Translations under genes and position numbers: made by a program
Shown here: piece after piece, positions 1 to 6,443 of the stretch
Layout of the letters: the number at the start of each line of letters is the position of its first letter
How positions within the stretch are numbered: the stretch's first letter is position 1
Assembly: GCA_020850615.1 (NCBI GenBank)
Contig: JADZEI010000090.1
Location: 1-43,641, forward strand
DNA length: 43,641 nt
DNA from: Dehalococcoidia bacterium
Lineage (GTDB): Bacteria; Chloroflexota; Dehalococcoidia; Tepidiformales; Tepidiformaceae
Direction of reading: 5' to 3'
The notes under the pieces: generated by a model
The model's database searches: none
The model's input: only the letters and a program-made list of their open reading frames with translations
Told to the model about the DNA's origin: nothing

Positions 1-69
1 CACGTCCGCCCGGTACTCCGGCGTGAACGACCGCCGTCGCCGGCGTCCCTTGCTCTCCGTTTCTGACAT
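1..69 (-). CDS. IS3-family transposase OrfA, N-terminal fragment (runs off window)
   Basis: Reading leftward from an ATG at 69, 23 codons run to the window edge. The peptide has a run of arginines followed by SFTPEYRADV, the usual opening of the helix-turn-helix OrfA protein of IS3-type elements, which binds the element ends and is frameshifted onto the DDE OrfB. A purine-rich GGGGAGGTCGGAGAAGG lies just before the ATG. The rest of the element is outside the window, so intactness cannot be judged. Confidence 0.75.
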   Translation of the reverse strand, partial: MSETESKGRRRRRSFTPEYRADV

Positions 70-123
70 CCTTCTCCGACCTCCCCGGTCATCTTGGATG
101 TCCGCCATTTCGGGGCAAGCCCA
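1..123 (-). mobile_element. Terminal part of an IS3-type insertion sequence
   Basis: The transposase start lies about 54 bp inside a sequence that, on the minus strand, begins TGGGCTTGCCCCGAAATGG. That matches the TG-initial, CCCCGAAA-containing ends seen in several IS3 groups. The proposed outer boundary is near 123. The other end and any target duplication are out of view. Confidence 0.55.
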
Positions 124-145
124 CCACTCACCGCTCCAAACCCGC

Positions 146-173
146 GTGAACCGTGAATCGTGAACCGTGAATC
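146..173 (-). repeat. Heptamer tandem array, GTGAACC/GTGAATC x4
   Basis: Four consecutive 7-bp units alternate GTGAACC and GTGAATC. The array lies 53 bp past the stop codon of the OsmC gene, whose sense strand reads it as GATTCAC/GGTTCAC. Related units occur at 36916-36936 and 37548-37561, also just behind stop codons. Confidence 0.8.
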
Positions 174-186
174 ACCCCGGCAGGGC

Positions 187-198
187 GCTCCGCGGAGC
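187..198. terminator. Palindrome downstream of the OsmC gene
   Basis: GCTCCGCGGAGC is a perfect 12-bp palindrome about 30 bp beyond the OsmC stop. It could fold as a weak terminator but has no T-run, so the role is uncertain. Confidence 0.3.
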
Positions 199-226
199 CT
201 CACCAACCGCTCGCCCCGGAACCGCC

Positions 227-667
227 CTACTCGGCCAGCTCCACCGAATCGATGATCTCCGGCGCGTTCATCAGCGTCTTGTGCACCGGGCAGCGGTTCG
301 CCACCGAGACCAGCTCGTCCCGCTGCTCCGGTGTCAGCGGCCCGCGCAACACGATCCGCCGCCGGAGCACGTCGATCTTCCCCTCCCGCTCGTGCTTGCA
401 CTCGAGGCAGTCCTTCGCGTGCACCCGCTCGTGCTCGACTTCGACCGCGACTTCGAGCAGCGGGATCTGCTTGCGCCGCGCGTAGATCTGGAGCGTCATC
501 GCGGTGCAGCCGCCCAGGGCCGCCGCCAGCAGCTCGTACGGCGTCGGGCCAAGGTCGTTGCCGTTGTCGTGCTCCGGTTCGTCGATGACGAAGCCGTGGT
601 GGCCGGCCGTGACCAGCTGGGCGTGGGTGTAGTCGGGGAGGGACTGGACGATGACCCGTGCAGGCAT
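227..667 (-). CDS. OsmC family protein (Cys-based peroxidase-like)
   Basis: The 146-residue product has the OsmC/Ohr fold signature. GPTPYELLAAALGGCTAMTL carries the first conserved cysteine on the long helix, and NRCPVHKTL near the C-terminus carries the second. In this family the two thiols reduce organic or fatty-acid peroxides in the cytoplasm. The two cysteines follow the general OsmC pattern, but DCLECKHE in the middle adds further cysteines typical of the YhfA-like subgroup, whose substrate is unknown. The start at 667 (MPARVIVQSL) was chosen over an upstream in-frame ATG at 775 because GGAG lies 10 bases before it and homology begins there. A terminator separates it from the multicopper oxidase gene upstream, so it is probably transcribed alone. 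A TACGCT box at 698-703 could be its -10. Confidence 0.88.
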   Translation of the reverse strand: MPARVIVQSLPDYTHAQLVTAGHHGFVIDEPEHDNGNDLGPTPYELLAAALGGCTAMTLQIYARRKQIPLLEVAVEVEHERVHAKDCLECKHEREGKIDVLRRRIVLRGPLTPEQRDELVSVANRCPVHKTLMNAPEIIDSVELAE

Positions 668-733
668 GCGCGGCGTGCTCCGGTGCGAAGTGCTCCCAGC
701 GTAGGCCACCCGCGCCCTGCGCTGAACGACCGA

Positions 734-759
734 AAGGCCCGGCACAGCGGCCGGGCCTT
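734..759 (-). terminator. Rho-independent-type terminator after the multicopper oxidase gene
   Basis: Perfect 9-bp stem AAGGCCCGG / CCGGGCCTT with an 8-nt loop. On the minus strand it is followed by a short TTTC. It lies 29 bp past the multicopper oxidase stop and before the OsmC gene. Confidence 0.65.
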
Positions 760-787
760 CCCGAGAACTGCCCACCCGGTCCAGGAG

Positions 788-1909
788 TCAGGCAGTGATT
801 GCGAGGACCGTCGTCAGGCCGAAGAAGCCGGCCGGGCTTTCCGCGTGCGAAAGGATGTGGCAGTGGAACGCCCACAGCCCCTCTTCCGTGCAGTCCACGA
901 GCGTGTCGTAACGGTTGCCCGGGGCCACGTCGATCGTGTCGCAGAGGTACGGCGCCGGCAGCGGGTAGCCGTCGATTGCCATCACCTGCATCGGCAGCCC
1001 GTGCAGGTGCATGGGGTGGTTCATCAGGCCCTCGTTCATCCAGCGGATGAGGATCTTCTCGCCCTTCTTCGCCGTCAGCACGTCCGTGGCCGGGAAGCCC
1101 TTGCCGTTGATCGTGTACCCCAGCGACGAGTCGTTCATGACGAGCACGTACTCTTTCGCCACCTGGTACCGCGGGCCCGACGCCGGCTCGACGATGAACG
1201 CGCCGAGGAGACCCCGGTTCACCTGGTCCATCGAGTTGTGGTGCGCGTGGTACATGTGCGTGCCCGCGTTGCGCAGCGAAAACTCGTAGGTGAACGACTC
1301 GCCCGGCTTGATCTCCGGCTGCGTCAGGATGCCGACGCCGTCCATGTTGTTCGGGATCAGCAGGCCGTGCCAGTGCGTCGAGGTCGATTCTTTGAGGTTG
1401 TTCTTGACGTGGATCCGCACCCGGTCGCCTTCGACGCCGCGAAGGATCGGGCCCGAGATCATGTTGTTGTAGCCGCGGCCCTTCTCGAAGCCGCCCGGCA
1501 CCGTCTCCCACTCCAGCTCGTCGCACGTCAGGTCCCAGACCTTGACGCCGTTTTCCATGCGCGGGGCGAGCTCCACGTTGCCCTTGCCCCGCGTCAGCGG
1601 GCTCTTGATGTTCTCCAGGAAGAGCTCGATGCCCTTCGCGTGGTCGTGGTCGATCTTCTCCCAGTCGGCCAGCTCGGCCGTCTCGGTCTGTGTTGCCGTG
1701 GCGGTCACCTGCGCGCCGCCACCCGAACCATCCGGACCCGGGGTTGTCGTCTTGATGGCCACCTGGGCGGCCGCTTCCGCACCGCCGCTGCCGTCGCTGC
1801 AGGCAGCCGCGATGAGGCCGCCAGCCATGGGCACGGCTGCGCCCACCACCGCGGCCCGCTTCAGGAACATCCTGCGCGGTAGGCGCAGATCTTCGATCGT
1901 AAATGCCAA
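788..1909 (-). CDS. Multicopper oxidase, Tat-exported lipoprotein
   Basis: The product is about 373 residues from a TTG start at 1909, which has GGAGG 10 bases upstream and keeps the full twin-arginine signal (PRRMFLK) and lipobox (LIAAAC). Copper motifs appear in order: HWHG (about 177), YHAHHNS (about 218), HPMHLHG (about 296) and FHCHILSHAE (about 348). These are the type 1, 2 and 3 ligands of a two-domain laccase-like enzyme that oxidises phenols or metals and reduces O2 on the outer face of the membrane. A low-complexity Ser/Thr/Gly linker follows the lipidated cysteine. In relatives the blue-copper axial ligand is usually Met in an AES..GM context; here the sequence is AESPAGFF, with Phe at that place, which would raise the redox potential. 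A TAGAAT box about 60 bp upstream could be the -10. Nitrite reductase is a less likely alternative because two HxH pairs typical of a trinuclear site are present. Confidence 0.88.
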   Translation of the reverse strand: MAFTIEDLRLPRRMFLKRAAVVGAAVPMAGGLIAAACSDGSGGAEAAAQVAIKTTTPGPDGSGGGAQVTATATQTETAELADWEKIDHDHAKGIELFLENIKSPLTRGKGNVELAPRMENGVKVWDLTCDELEWETVPGGFEKGRGYNNMISGPILRGVEGDRVRIHVKNNLKESTSTHWHGLLIPNNMDGVGILTQPEIKPGESFTYEFSLRNAGTHMYHAHHNSMDQVNRGLLGAFIVEPASGPRYQVAKEYVLVMNDSSLGYTINGKGFPATDVLTAKKGEKILIRWMNEGLMNHPMHLHGLPMQVMAIDGYPLPAPYLCDTIDVAPGNRYDTLVDCTEEGLWAFHCHILSHAESPAGFFGLTTVLAITA

Positions 1910-2030
1910 GGGTTCCGTTCCTCCACGAACAGATAGTGAGATAGTCCCAAGGACACCGATTCTAGGTGACGGGCGGGTGGGTGCGTTTCCGGGGACCGGT
2001 AGGCTATTGGCTATGCTGATAGTCGAACCT

Positions 2031-2087
2031 GTTCGCGACAATAACGAACCCGCCGGCGGGCAAATTGCTGCAATCAGTGTCGCGAAC
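2031..2087. terminator. Nested inverted repeats downstream of pepA
   Basis: Perfect 10-bp outer arms, GTTCGCGACA at 2031-2040 and TGTCGCGAAC at 2078-2087, enclose a 12-bp palindrome CCCGCCGGCGGG at 2049-2060. On the minus strand the inner palindrome is followed by TTCGTTATTG. It starts 15 bp past the pepA stop, so termination or transcript 3'-end protection is the likeliest role. Confidence 0.45.
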
Positions 2088-2101
2088 GGCCCAACTCAGA
2101 T

Positions 2102-3610
2102 TCAGCCGCCCAGCGATACCGCCAGGTTCACCAGCGTCCGCACGGAATAGCCGCTCGCGCCCTTACTTACCCAGCCTTTATCTTTGTCCGCCATGTCCAC
2201 GCCCGCGATGTCGAGGTGGACCCAGGGCGTGTCGCCGGCGAACGGCTCCAGGAACTTCGCCCCCACGATCGTGCCCGCGCCGCGCGTGCCGACGTTCTTC
2301 ATGTCCGCCACGTCGCTCTTCAGGAGCTCGTCGTACTCCTTGAACATCGGCAGCCGCCACGTCTTCTCGCCCGCCGCCGCTGCTGCTGCTTCCACCTTCG
2401 CCGCCAGCCCGTCGTTGTTCGTCAGCACGCCGAAGCAGACATCCCCAAGCGCGATCGAGACCGCCCCGGTGAGGGTCGCGACATCGACGATCGCACGCGC
2501 GCCGAGCTCCTTCGCGTAGCTGATCGCGTCGCAGAGGACGAGCCGGCCCTCCGCGTCGGTGTTGATGATCTCGACCGTCCGGCCGTTCATCGCGGTCACC
2601 ACGTCGCCGGGCTTGGTCGCGCCGCCGCCGGGCATGTTCTCCGTGCACGGCGCGATGGCAACGACGTCCACCTTCGGTTTCAGCGCCGCGATCGCCTGCA
2701 TCGCCGCGATCACCGAGGCGGCGCCCGTCATGTCCGCCTTCATCGCTTCCATGTTCGCCGCCGGCTTGATACTGATCCCGCCCGTGTCGAACGTGATTCC
2801 CTTGCCCACGAGCGCGATGTCGTAGCCTTCGCCGCCCTTGCCCCGGTACGAAAGCCGCACCAGCTTGGGCGGCTGGTGGCTCCCCTTCGCCACCGAAAGC
2901 AGCGACCCCATCCCCTTGCGCTCCATGTCCGCCCGTTCCAGCACTTCGCACTCGACGCCCGAGCGCGCCGCCATCTCCCACGCCTGCTGAGCCAGGTCGC
3001 CCGGCGTCAGGTGGTTCGAAGGTGCGTTCGCCAGGTCCCGCGCGAAGTTCGTCGCCTCGCCGAGCAGCACCCCGCGGGCCACGCCGGCTTCGAGCGACGC
3101 CACCTTCCCGGCGGTGTGCTCCACCAGGACGAGCGTCGCGATCTCGCCGCGGTCGTCGTCCTTCGTGCCCGTGCCCTTGTGCTTCAGGAACCGGTAGCCG
3201 CCGAGGACCGCGCCTTCGGCCACCGCCTGGGCAGCTCCTTGTGGGTCCAGCCCGCCGATGCCGGCGCCGTGGGTCAGCGTGGCCACCGTCTTCACACCCG
3301 GCTTACGCAGGTGCCGCACCACGTTCGCCGAGAGGTTGCGGACGGCGTCGAGGTCGAAGTCCTTCTCCTTGCCCAGCCCCGCCACGAGCACGCGCGGCGC
3401 CCGCAGCTTGCCGAACGTGTGCAGCATCGTCAGTTCGCCCGCCTTGCCGCGGATGTCGCCCATCGCGATCAGGCTCGAAATCGCGCCACCGAGCGACTGG
3501 TCGACGGCGCCCGTCCCGCCACCGGGGCTGGTCACCCCTTCGAAGAGGTTGACGACGAGGACATCCGCCTCGTGCTGTGCCAGGTCCCCGGCTGCGACGC
3601 GTACATCCAC
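2102..3610 (-). CDS. pepA: Leucyl aminopeptidase (M17 family)
   Basis: The 502-residue product matches the usual PepA length. It has an N-terminal macro-like domain and a C-terminal catalytic domain. The two-metal site is visible: GKGITFDTGG (about 272), MKADMTGA, and the signature NTDAEGRL (about 349). The enzyme removes N-terminal residues, preferring Leu, from peptides in the cytoplasm as a hexamer; some relatives also bind DNA, which cannot be judged here. The start is taken as the GTG at 3610 because six G residues lie 8 bases upstream and the longer frame to 3682 adds only non-conserved sequence that overlaps the promoter. It is divergent from the PAP2 gene, with a 16-bp palindrome between them. 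Confidence 0.93.
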   Translation of the reverse strand: MDVRVAAGDLAQHEADVLVVNLFEGVTSPGGGTGAVDQSLGGAISSLIAMGDIRGKAGELTMLHTFGKLRAPRVLVAGLGKEKDFDLDAVRNLSANVVRHLRKPGVKTVATLTHGAGIGGLDPQGAAQAVAEGAVLGGYRFLKHKGTGTKDDDRGEIATLVLVEHTAGKVASLEAGVARGVLLGEATNFARDLANAPSNHLTPGDLAQQAWEMAARSGVECEVLERADMERKGMGSLLSVAKGSHQPPKLVRLSYRGKGGEGYDIALVGKGITFDTGGISIKPAANMEAMKADMTGAASVIAAMQAIAALKPKVDVVAIAPCTENMPGGGATKPGDVVTAMNGRTVEIINTDAEGRLVLCDAISYAKELGARAIVDVATLTGAVSIALGDVCFGVLTNNDGLAAKVEAAAAAAGEKTWRLPMFKEYDELLKSDVADMKNVGTRGAGTIVGAKFLEPFAGDTPWVHLDIAGVDMADKDKGWVSKGASGYSVRTLVNLAVSLGG

Positions 3611-3652
3611 GTGTTGTTCCCCCCGGTAGTCGATGTGATACGGTTTTCGGTG

Positions 3653-3682
3653 AGTGTACCGGCGCCCGCGATCGCGGGCCAA
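3653..3682 (-). promoter_or_regulatory. Probable pepA promoter
   Basis: On the minus strand TTGGCC (3682-3677) and TACACT (3658-3653) are separated by 18 bp. Initiation near 3646 would give a leader of about 36 nt containing the G-rich ribosome site of pepA. Confidence 0.5.
3664..3679. promoter_or_regulatory. 16-bp perfect palindrome in the pepA / PAP2 divergent region
   Basis: GCCCGCGATCGCGGGC is fully self-complementary and overlaps the -35 and spacer of the proposed pepA promoter. It could be an operator. Its core GCGATCGC equals the cyanobacterial HIP1 octamer, but one copy proves nothing. Confidence 0.4.
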
Positions 3683-3711
3683 CGCGCCACCCGGGCACCC
3701 CCAGCTCGACG

Positions 3712-4500
3712 ATGACCGCAGCCAACCGGCCCCTTTCGCAGACCCAGGTGCCCACGGTGCTCGGCCGCGCCTGGCACCTCACCCGCCGCGCCGGCGTCCA
3801 CGAAGCCGTCATCGTCGTCGCCGCGTTCCTCGTCTACTTCTACGTGCGCGGCATGGTCGTCGACCGCGCGGGCCAGGCCATGGTCAACGCCTTCGACCTG
3901 ATCGCCCTCGAACGGCAGCTCGGCATCTATCACGAGCTCGAGATGCAGTCCTGGATCCTGGATAGCTACGCCGCGATCAAGGTGATGAACTGGATCTACT
4001 TCTGGGGGCACATGCCCCTGGTCATCGGCTTCGCCGTCTGGCTCTACGCCTGGCACCGGCCGACCTACACCCTCGTGCGCAACGCCTTCCTCGCCTCTGG
4101 CGCCATCGGCGTCGTGATCTACGCGCTCTACCCGGTCGCGCCGCCCCGCCTCGTCCCCTTCGGCGGCTACGTCGACACCATGGCCATCTTCGACCGCGTG
4201 GGCTACAACGCCCAGGAAGTGAGTGCGTTCGTGAACCCGTTCGCGGCGGTGCCCAGCCTGCACTTCGGCTGGTCGCTGCTCCTCGGCGCCGTCATCGTGA
4301 AGGTCGCGAACCACCACGCCCTCCGCGTCGTCGGCGTCGCCTGGCCCATTGCGATGTTCTTCGCGGTCGTGCTCACCGGGAACCACTTCATCCTCGACGC
4401 GGTGGCGGGCGCGATCGTGTCGTTCGCGGGCCTCGGCATCGCCTACGCCATCCACCGCGCCCGACCCGCTCTCCTCACCCGCCTCGGCCTCGCTCCGTAG
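3712..4500 (+). CDS. PAP2 superfamily membrane phosphatase / Aur1-like
   Basis: The product has 262 residues with about six hydrophobic segments. AAVPSLHFGW (about 179-188) and GNHFILDAVAG (about 221-231) carry the Ser-His and His-Asp motifs of the PAP2 fold, in the arrangement of the inositolphosphotransferase (Aur1/Ipt1-like) branch. Members hydrolyse or transfer phosphate-linked head groups of lipids at the membrane. The substrate cannot be read from sequence. The start MTAANRPL at 3712 was chosen because upstream in-frame codons fall in the divergent promoter region; no clear ribosome site precedes it, so the start is less certain than the gene. Confidence 0.82.
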   Translation: MTAANRPLSQTQVPTVLGRAWHLTRRAGVHEAVIVVAAFLVYFYVRGMVVDRAGQAMVNAFDLIALERQLGIYHELEMQSWILDSYAAIKVMNWIYFWGHMPLVIGFAVWLYAWHRPTYTLVRNAFLASGAIGVVIYALYPVAPPRLVPFGGYVDTMAIFDRVGYNAQEVSAFVNPFAAVPSLHFGWSLLLGAVIVKVANHHALRVVGVAWPIAMFFAVVLTGNHFILDAVAGAIVSFAGLGIAYAIHRARPALLTRLGLAP

Positions 4501-4535
4501 GACACGCGCTGACCCGCTGCTGCTTCGGCACGCGG

Positions 4536-4541
4536 TATACT
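4536..4541 (+). promoter_or_regulatory. TATACT -10 box of a leaderless-type promoter
   Basis: TATACT lies 6 bases before the ATG at 4548, so transcription would start at or next to the start codon. The same arrangement recurs five more times between 17378 and 20470. Confidence 0.6.
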
Positions 4542-4547
4542 CCGTAT

Positions 4548-4778
4548 ATGGACGCCCCCGTCCCGCCCGCCGAGCAGACCGCGCTCCTCCTCGCCCGCAT
4601 CGAGCTGGCGAAGCAGTGGGACCGCGACGACGAGGCCTACTGGCGCCACGCCACCCTCGAAGAGCGCGCCCGCGCGATCGTCGAGCTCTCGCGCGCGGCC
4701 GATGCGATGCGCGCCGCCCGCGGCACCCCCTGGCCTTTCGAGCCCTTCGCGTTCCCCCGCCTCGGCCAACGTGACTGA
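4548..4778 (+). CDS. Small protein of unknown function (76 aa)
   Basis: The family is not recognised. The product is acidic to neutral, rich in Ala, Arg and Glu, probably helical in its middle (about 10-57), and ends in an aromatic and proline-rich WPFEPFAFPRL. It has no signal peptide or membrane segment. Support for a real gene is the TATACT box 6 bases before the ATG, the same leaderless arrangement as the antitoxin genes near 17.4-20.8 kb. It stands alone between the PAP2 gene and the REP block. By promoter and size it could be a lone antitoxin, but nothing in the sequence confirms this. Confidence 0.6.
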   Translation: MDAPVPPAEQTALLLARIELAKQWDRDDEAYWRHATLEERARAIVELSRAADAMRAARGTPWPFEPFAFPRLGQRD

Positions 4779-4805
4779 CTCCCCGCCCTCCAGCGACACG
4801 CGCAA

Positions 4806-5080
4806 ATCAGTAGCGCGCGCGTGAGCGAGCGCTCGCGCACCCCCAAGCACTCCCGCCCCGCGCCAGCCCGACACAGCCCCACGTCAGCAGCGCGCACCCC
4901 TAGCACTCCCGCCCCGCGTAGCCCGATACCCGCGCACGCCGAGCAGCGGGCCCTATCAGTAGCGTGCGCGTGAGCGAGCGCCCGTGTGCCCCCAGCGCCC
5001 ACGCCCCGCGCCAGCCGGGCTCAGTACACCCCAGCAGCGCGCCCTCCAGTACCTCCGCCCCGCGTAGCCCGATAGCCGCG
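4806..5080 (+). repeat. Left block of GTAG-headed REP-like hairpin units
   Basis: Two composite units sit here in plus orientation. Unit 1 has GTAG at 4810-4813 followed by an imperfect hairpin to 4838; unit 2 has GTAG at 4959-4962 with a more degenerate hairpin. Each GTAG hairpin is preceded by ATCA and followed by a second module of the type CTCCCGCCCCGCG..GCCCGATA (near 4850, 4905, 5000 and 5050). The stems contain the palindrome GCGAGCGCTCGC in unit 1. The arrangement matches REP sequences mobilised by REP-associated transposases, and such a gene follows directly. This fills the gene-free stretch 4779-5096. Confidence 0.75.
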
Positions 5081-5096
5081 CACCCCCCAACAGCGG

Positions 5097-5594
5097 CTAC
5101 GGACCGAGCTCGTACCGCTCCCCATCCTGCTGGTACAGCACATACCCGATCGCCGCTGCGACCGCGTCGTCGTTCCACAGGTACCGCGTACTCCCGTGGC
5201 GCGACCACAGTCGCTCATCGCTCCCAGCCATCCCCAGCGCCCGCAGTCGGCGTGTCGTCCATGCTTTGAACGTGACCATAATCTGTTCGGGCGATGTCTC
5301 CGCTCCCACAACCGCGTGGATGTGGTTGGTGCGGACATTCAGCGCCAGCAACCCCCAGCCTCTCACGGCGCAGACTTCCTCGATCGCCGCAGCGGCCGCG
5401 TCACGTTCAGCTCCTTGCAGCGAGCGAGGTGCGTTCTTCAGCCGGTTCCGCTCCCACGCATTCCGCGCCGGCGAAGGCGCCACGCAGGGCTCACCGAAGT
5501 CGCGGTTGTCCCGGTCCATCGAACCGCGCGGGTCGCCATGCAGCCAGGAGCCGTAGCAGCGGAAGGTGATGAGGAAGGCGAGAGGGTCGCTCAC
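5097..5594 (-). CDS. REP-associated tyrosine transposase (IS200-like Y1/HUH)
   Basis: The 165-residue product has the Y1 transposase layout: an N-terminal LITFRCYGSWLHGD strand, the HUH motif NHIHAVV (about 90-96), and a C-terminal helix AIGYVLYQQ (about 147-155) bearing the tyrosine expected to attack DNA. Proteins of this type nick and join single-stranded DNA at REP hairpins in the chromosome and rarely move themselves. The start is GTG at 5594. It is flanked on both sides by GTAG-headed hairpin units in opposite orientation (4806-5080 and 5604-5780), the classical neighbourhood of a domesticated REP transposase. No second ORF such as TnpB is next to it. The reading frame is intact with both catalytic motifs, so it is probably active or recently so. 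Confidence 0.85.
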   Translation of the reverse strand: MSDPLAFLITFRCYGSWLHGDPRGSMDRDNRDFGEPCVAPSPARNAWERNRLKNAPRSLQGAERDAAAAAIEEVCAVRGWGLLALNVRTNHIHAVVGAETSPEQIMVTFKAWTTRRLRALGMAGSDERLWSRHGSTRYLWNDDAVAAAIGYVLYQQDGERYELGP

Positions 5595-5603
5595 GCGGCG
5601 CAG

Positions 5604-5780
5604 TCTAGCGGGGCGTGTATCGCGCTGCGCGGAGCATGGGTACTCGGGGCACGCGAGCGCTCGCTCACGCGCGCGCTACTGATAGCCCGGACGATGCGGC
5701 GCGGGCGTGCCTCGCGCTGCGAGGGGCATCGGTACTCGGGGCGCGCGAGCGCTCGCTCACGCGCGCGCTACTGATAGCCC
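5604..5780 (-). repeat. Right block of GTAG-headed REP-like hairpin units
   Basis: Two units in minus orientation mirror the left block. GTAG on the minus strand is at 5679-5676 and 5771-5768, each with a hairpin core identical to that at 4814-4838 for about 24 bases (5651-5675 and 5743-5767). A second hairpin module, for example CCTCGC-GCT-GCGAGG at 5710-5724, lies on the far side of each. Together with the promoter region to 6000 this fills the gap before the nuo operon. Confidence 0.75.
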
Positions 5781-5902
5781 CGTCGGCGCGCGCCTCCTCG
5801 GCGCGGACGACGCTCGCATTCGCGAATTCGATGTTCTCGCCAACACGCCATAACGGATTCGTCCGAACTCGCCGGCCGCAGCCCCCCACCCCCTCCGTCG
5901 CC

Positions 5903-5931
5903 TTGCCCCGTCCTTTCCCCGGTGGTAGCGT
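5903..5931 (+). promoter_or_regulatory. nuo operon promoter, sigma70-like
   Basis: TTGCCC at 5903-5908 and TAGCGT at 5926-5931 are spaced by exactly 17 bp. Initiation is expected near 5938, about 62 bases before the leader ORF. The same TTGCC-type -35 with 17-bp spacing is seen at 25385-25413. Confidence 0.6.
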
Positions 5932-5951
5932 TTGTGTGCTCAGTCACAAAC
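5930..5951. promoter_or_regulatory. Rex-like operator overlapping the nuo start site
   Basis: Perfect inverted repeat GTTTGTG-N8-CACAAAC. The inner TTGTG-N8-CACAA has the half-sites and spacing of the NADH-sensing repressor Rex (TTGTGAANNNNTTCACAA), although the inner AA/TT bases are not kept. It abuts the -10 box, an ideal place for repression by a sensor of NADH/NAD+. No rex gene is in this window. Confidence 0.55.
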
Positions 5952-6000
5952 CGCGCACCGGGGCCCCGAGCCCCGTTTCGAACTGGAGGGTGAGCCCAAC

Positions 6001-6081
6001 ATGAGCCCCGCCCGCTGCGTCCATGCCACGCTCCGGGGCTGCGTGTTTCCTGTTTCCCAACAACGGAGGCCCCGCCCATGA
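6001..6081 (+). CDS. 26-codon leader ORF translationally coupled to nuoA
   Basis: An ATG at 6001, preceded by GGAGGGTGA 7 bases upstream, opens a frame of 26 codons. Its TGA (6079-6081) overlaps the nuoA start codon in an ATGA arrangement. The peptide is basic, contains two cysteines and ends in Arg/Pro-rich residues (QQRRPRP). Its last codons cover the nuoA ribosome site, so ribosomes finishing it could reinitiate at nuoA or expose that site. Whether the peptide itself matters is unknown; the strong ribosome site and exact overlap argue against chance, but a short ORF of this kind can arise randomly. Confidence 0.45.
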   Translation: MSPARCVHATLRGCVFPVSQQRRPRP

Positions 6082-6443
6082 GCTTCTACGACACCTGGTC
6101 GGCGGTGCTCATTGCCACCATCGCGGGCTTCACGCTCGTCTTCACCGCGCTCGTGGCAACGAAGCTGCTCGCACCCTACGCCCGCGAACGCGCCAAGGGC
6201 GTGTCCTACGAGTGCGGCATGCTCCCTATCGGCCGCAACTGGTCCCAGATCCACGTCCGCTACTACCTCCTCGCCATCCTCTTCCTCATCTTCGATGTCG
6301 AGACCGTCTTCATCTTCCCGTGGGCCGTCACCCTCGGCGCCGACGTCCCGCTGTTCGTCTTCTACGAAATGCTCGTCTTCATCGGCGTGCTCGTGCTTGG
6401 CCTCGGCTATGCATGGAAGCGCGGCGTACTGGAGTGGAAATGA
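6078..6443 (+). CDS. nuoA: NADH-quinone oxidoreductase subunit A
   Basis: The 121-residue product has three membrane helices and the conserved loop YECGMLPIG followed by [14 protein letters not shown], the hallmark of NuoA/ND3. The subunit sits in the membrane arm beside the quinone channel; in other complexes its loop, including this Cys, moves during the active/deactive transition. CGGAGG lies 8 bases before the ATG. It is the first gene of the operon, coupled to an upstream leader ORF, and its stop overlaps the nuoB start (ATGA). Size and motifs are ordinary. Confidence 0.96.
   Translation: MSFYDTWSAVLIATIAGFTLVFTALVATKLLAPYARERAKGVSYECGMLPIGRNWSQIHVRYYLLAILFLIFDVETVFIFPWAVTLGADVPLFVFYEMLVFIGVLVLGLGYAWKRGVLEWK

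Noticed and set aside
5818-5865. Small palindrome ATTCGCGAAT and a TTCG-loop hairpin upstream of the nuo promoter
   Set aside because: Short, upstream of the -35 and without known consensus; not distinguishable from chance in GC-rich DNA.
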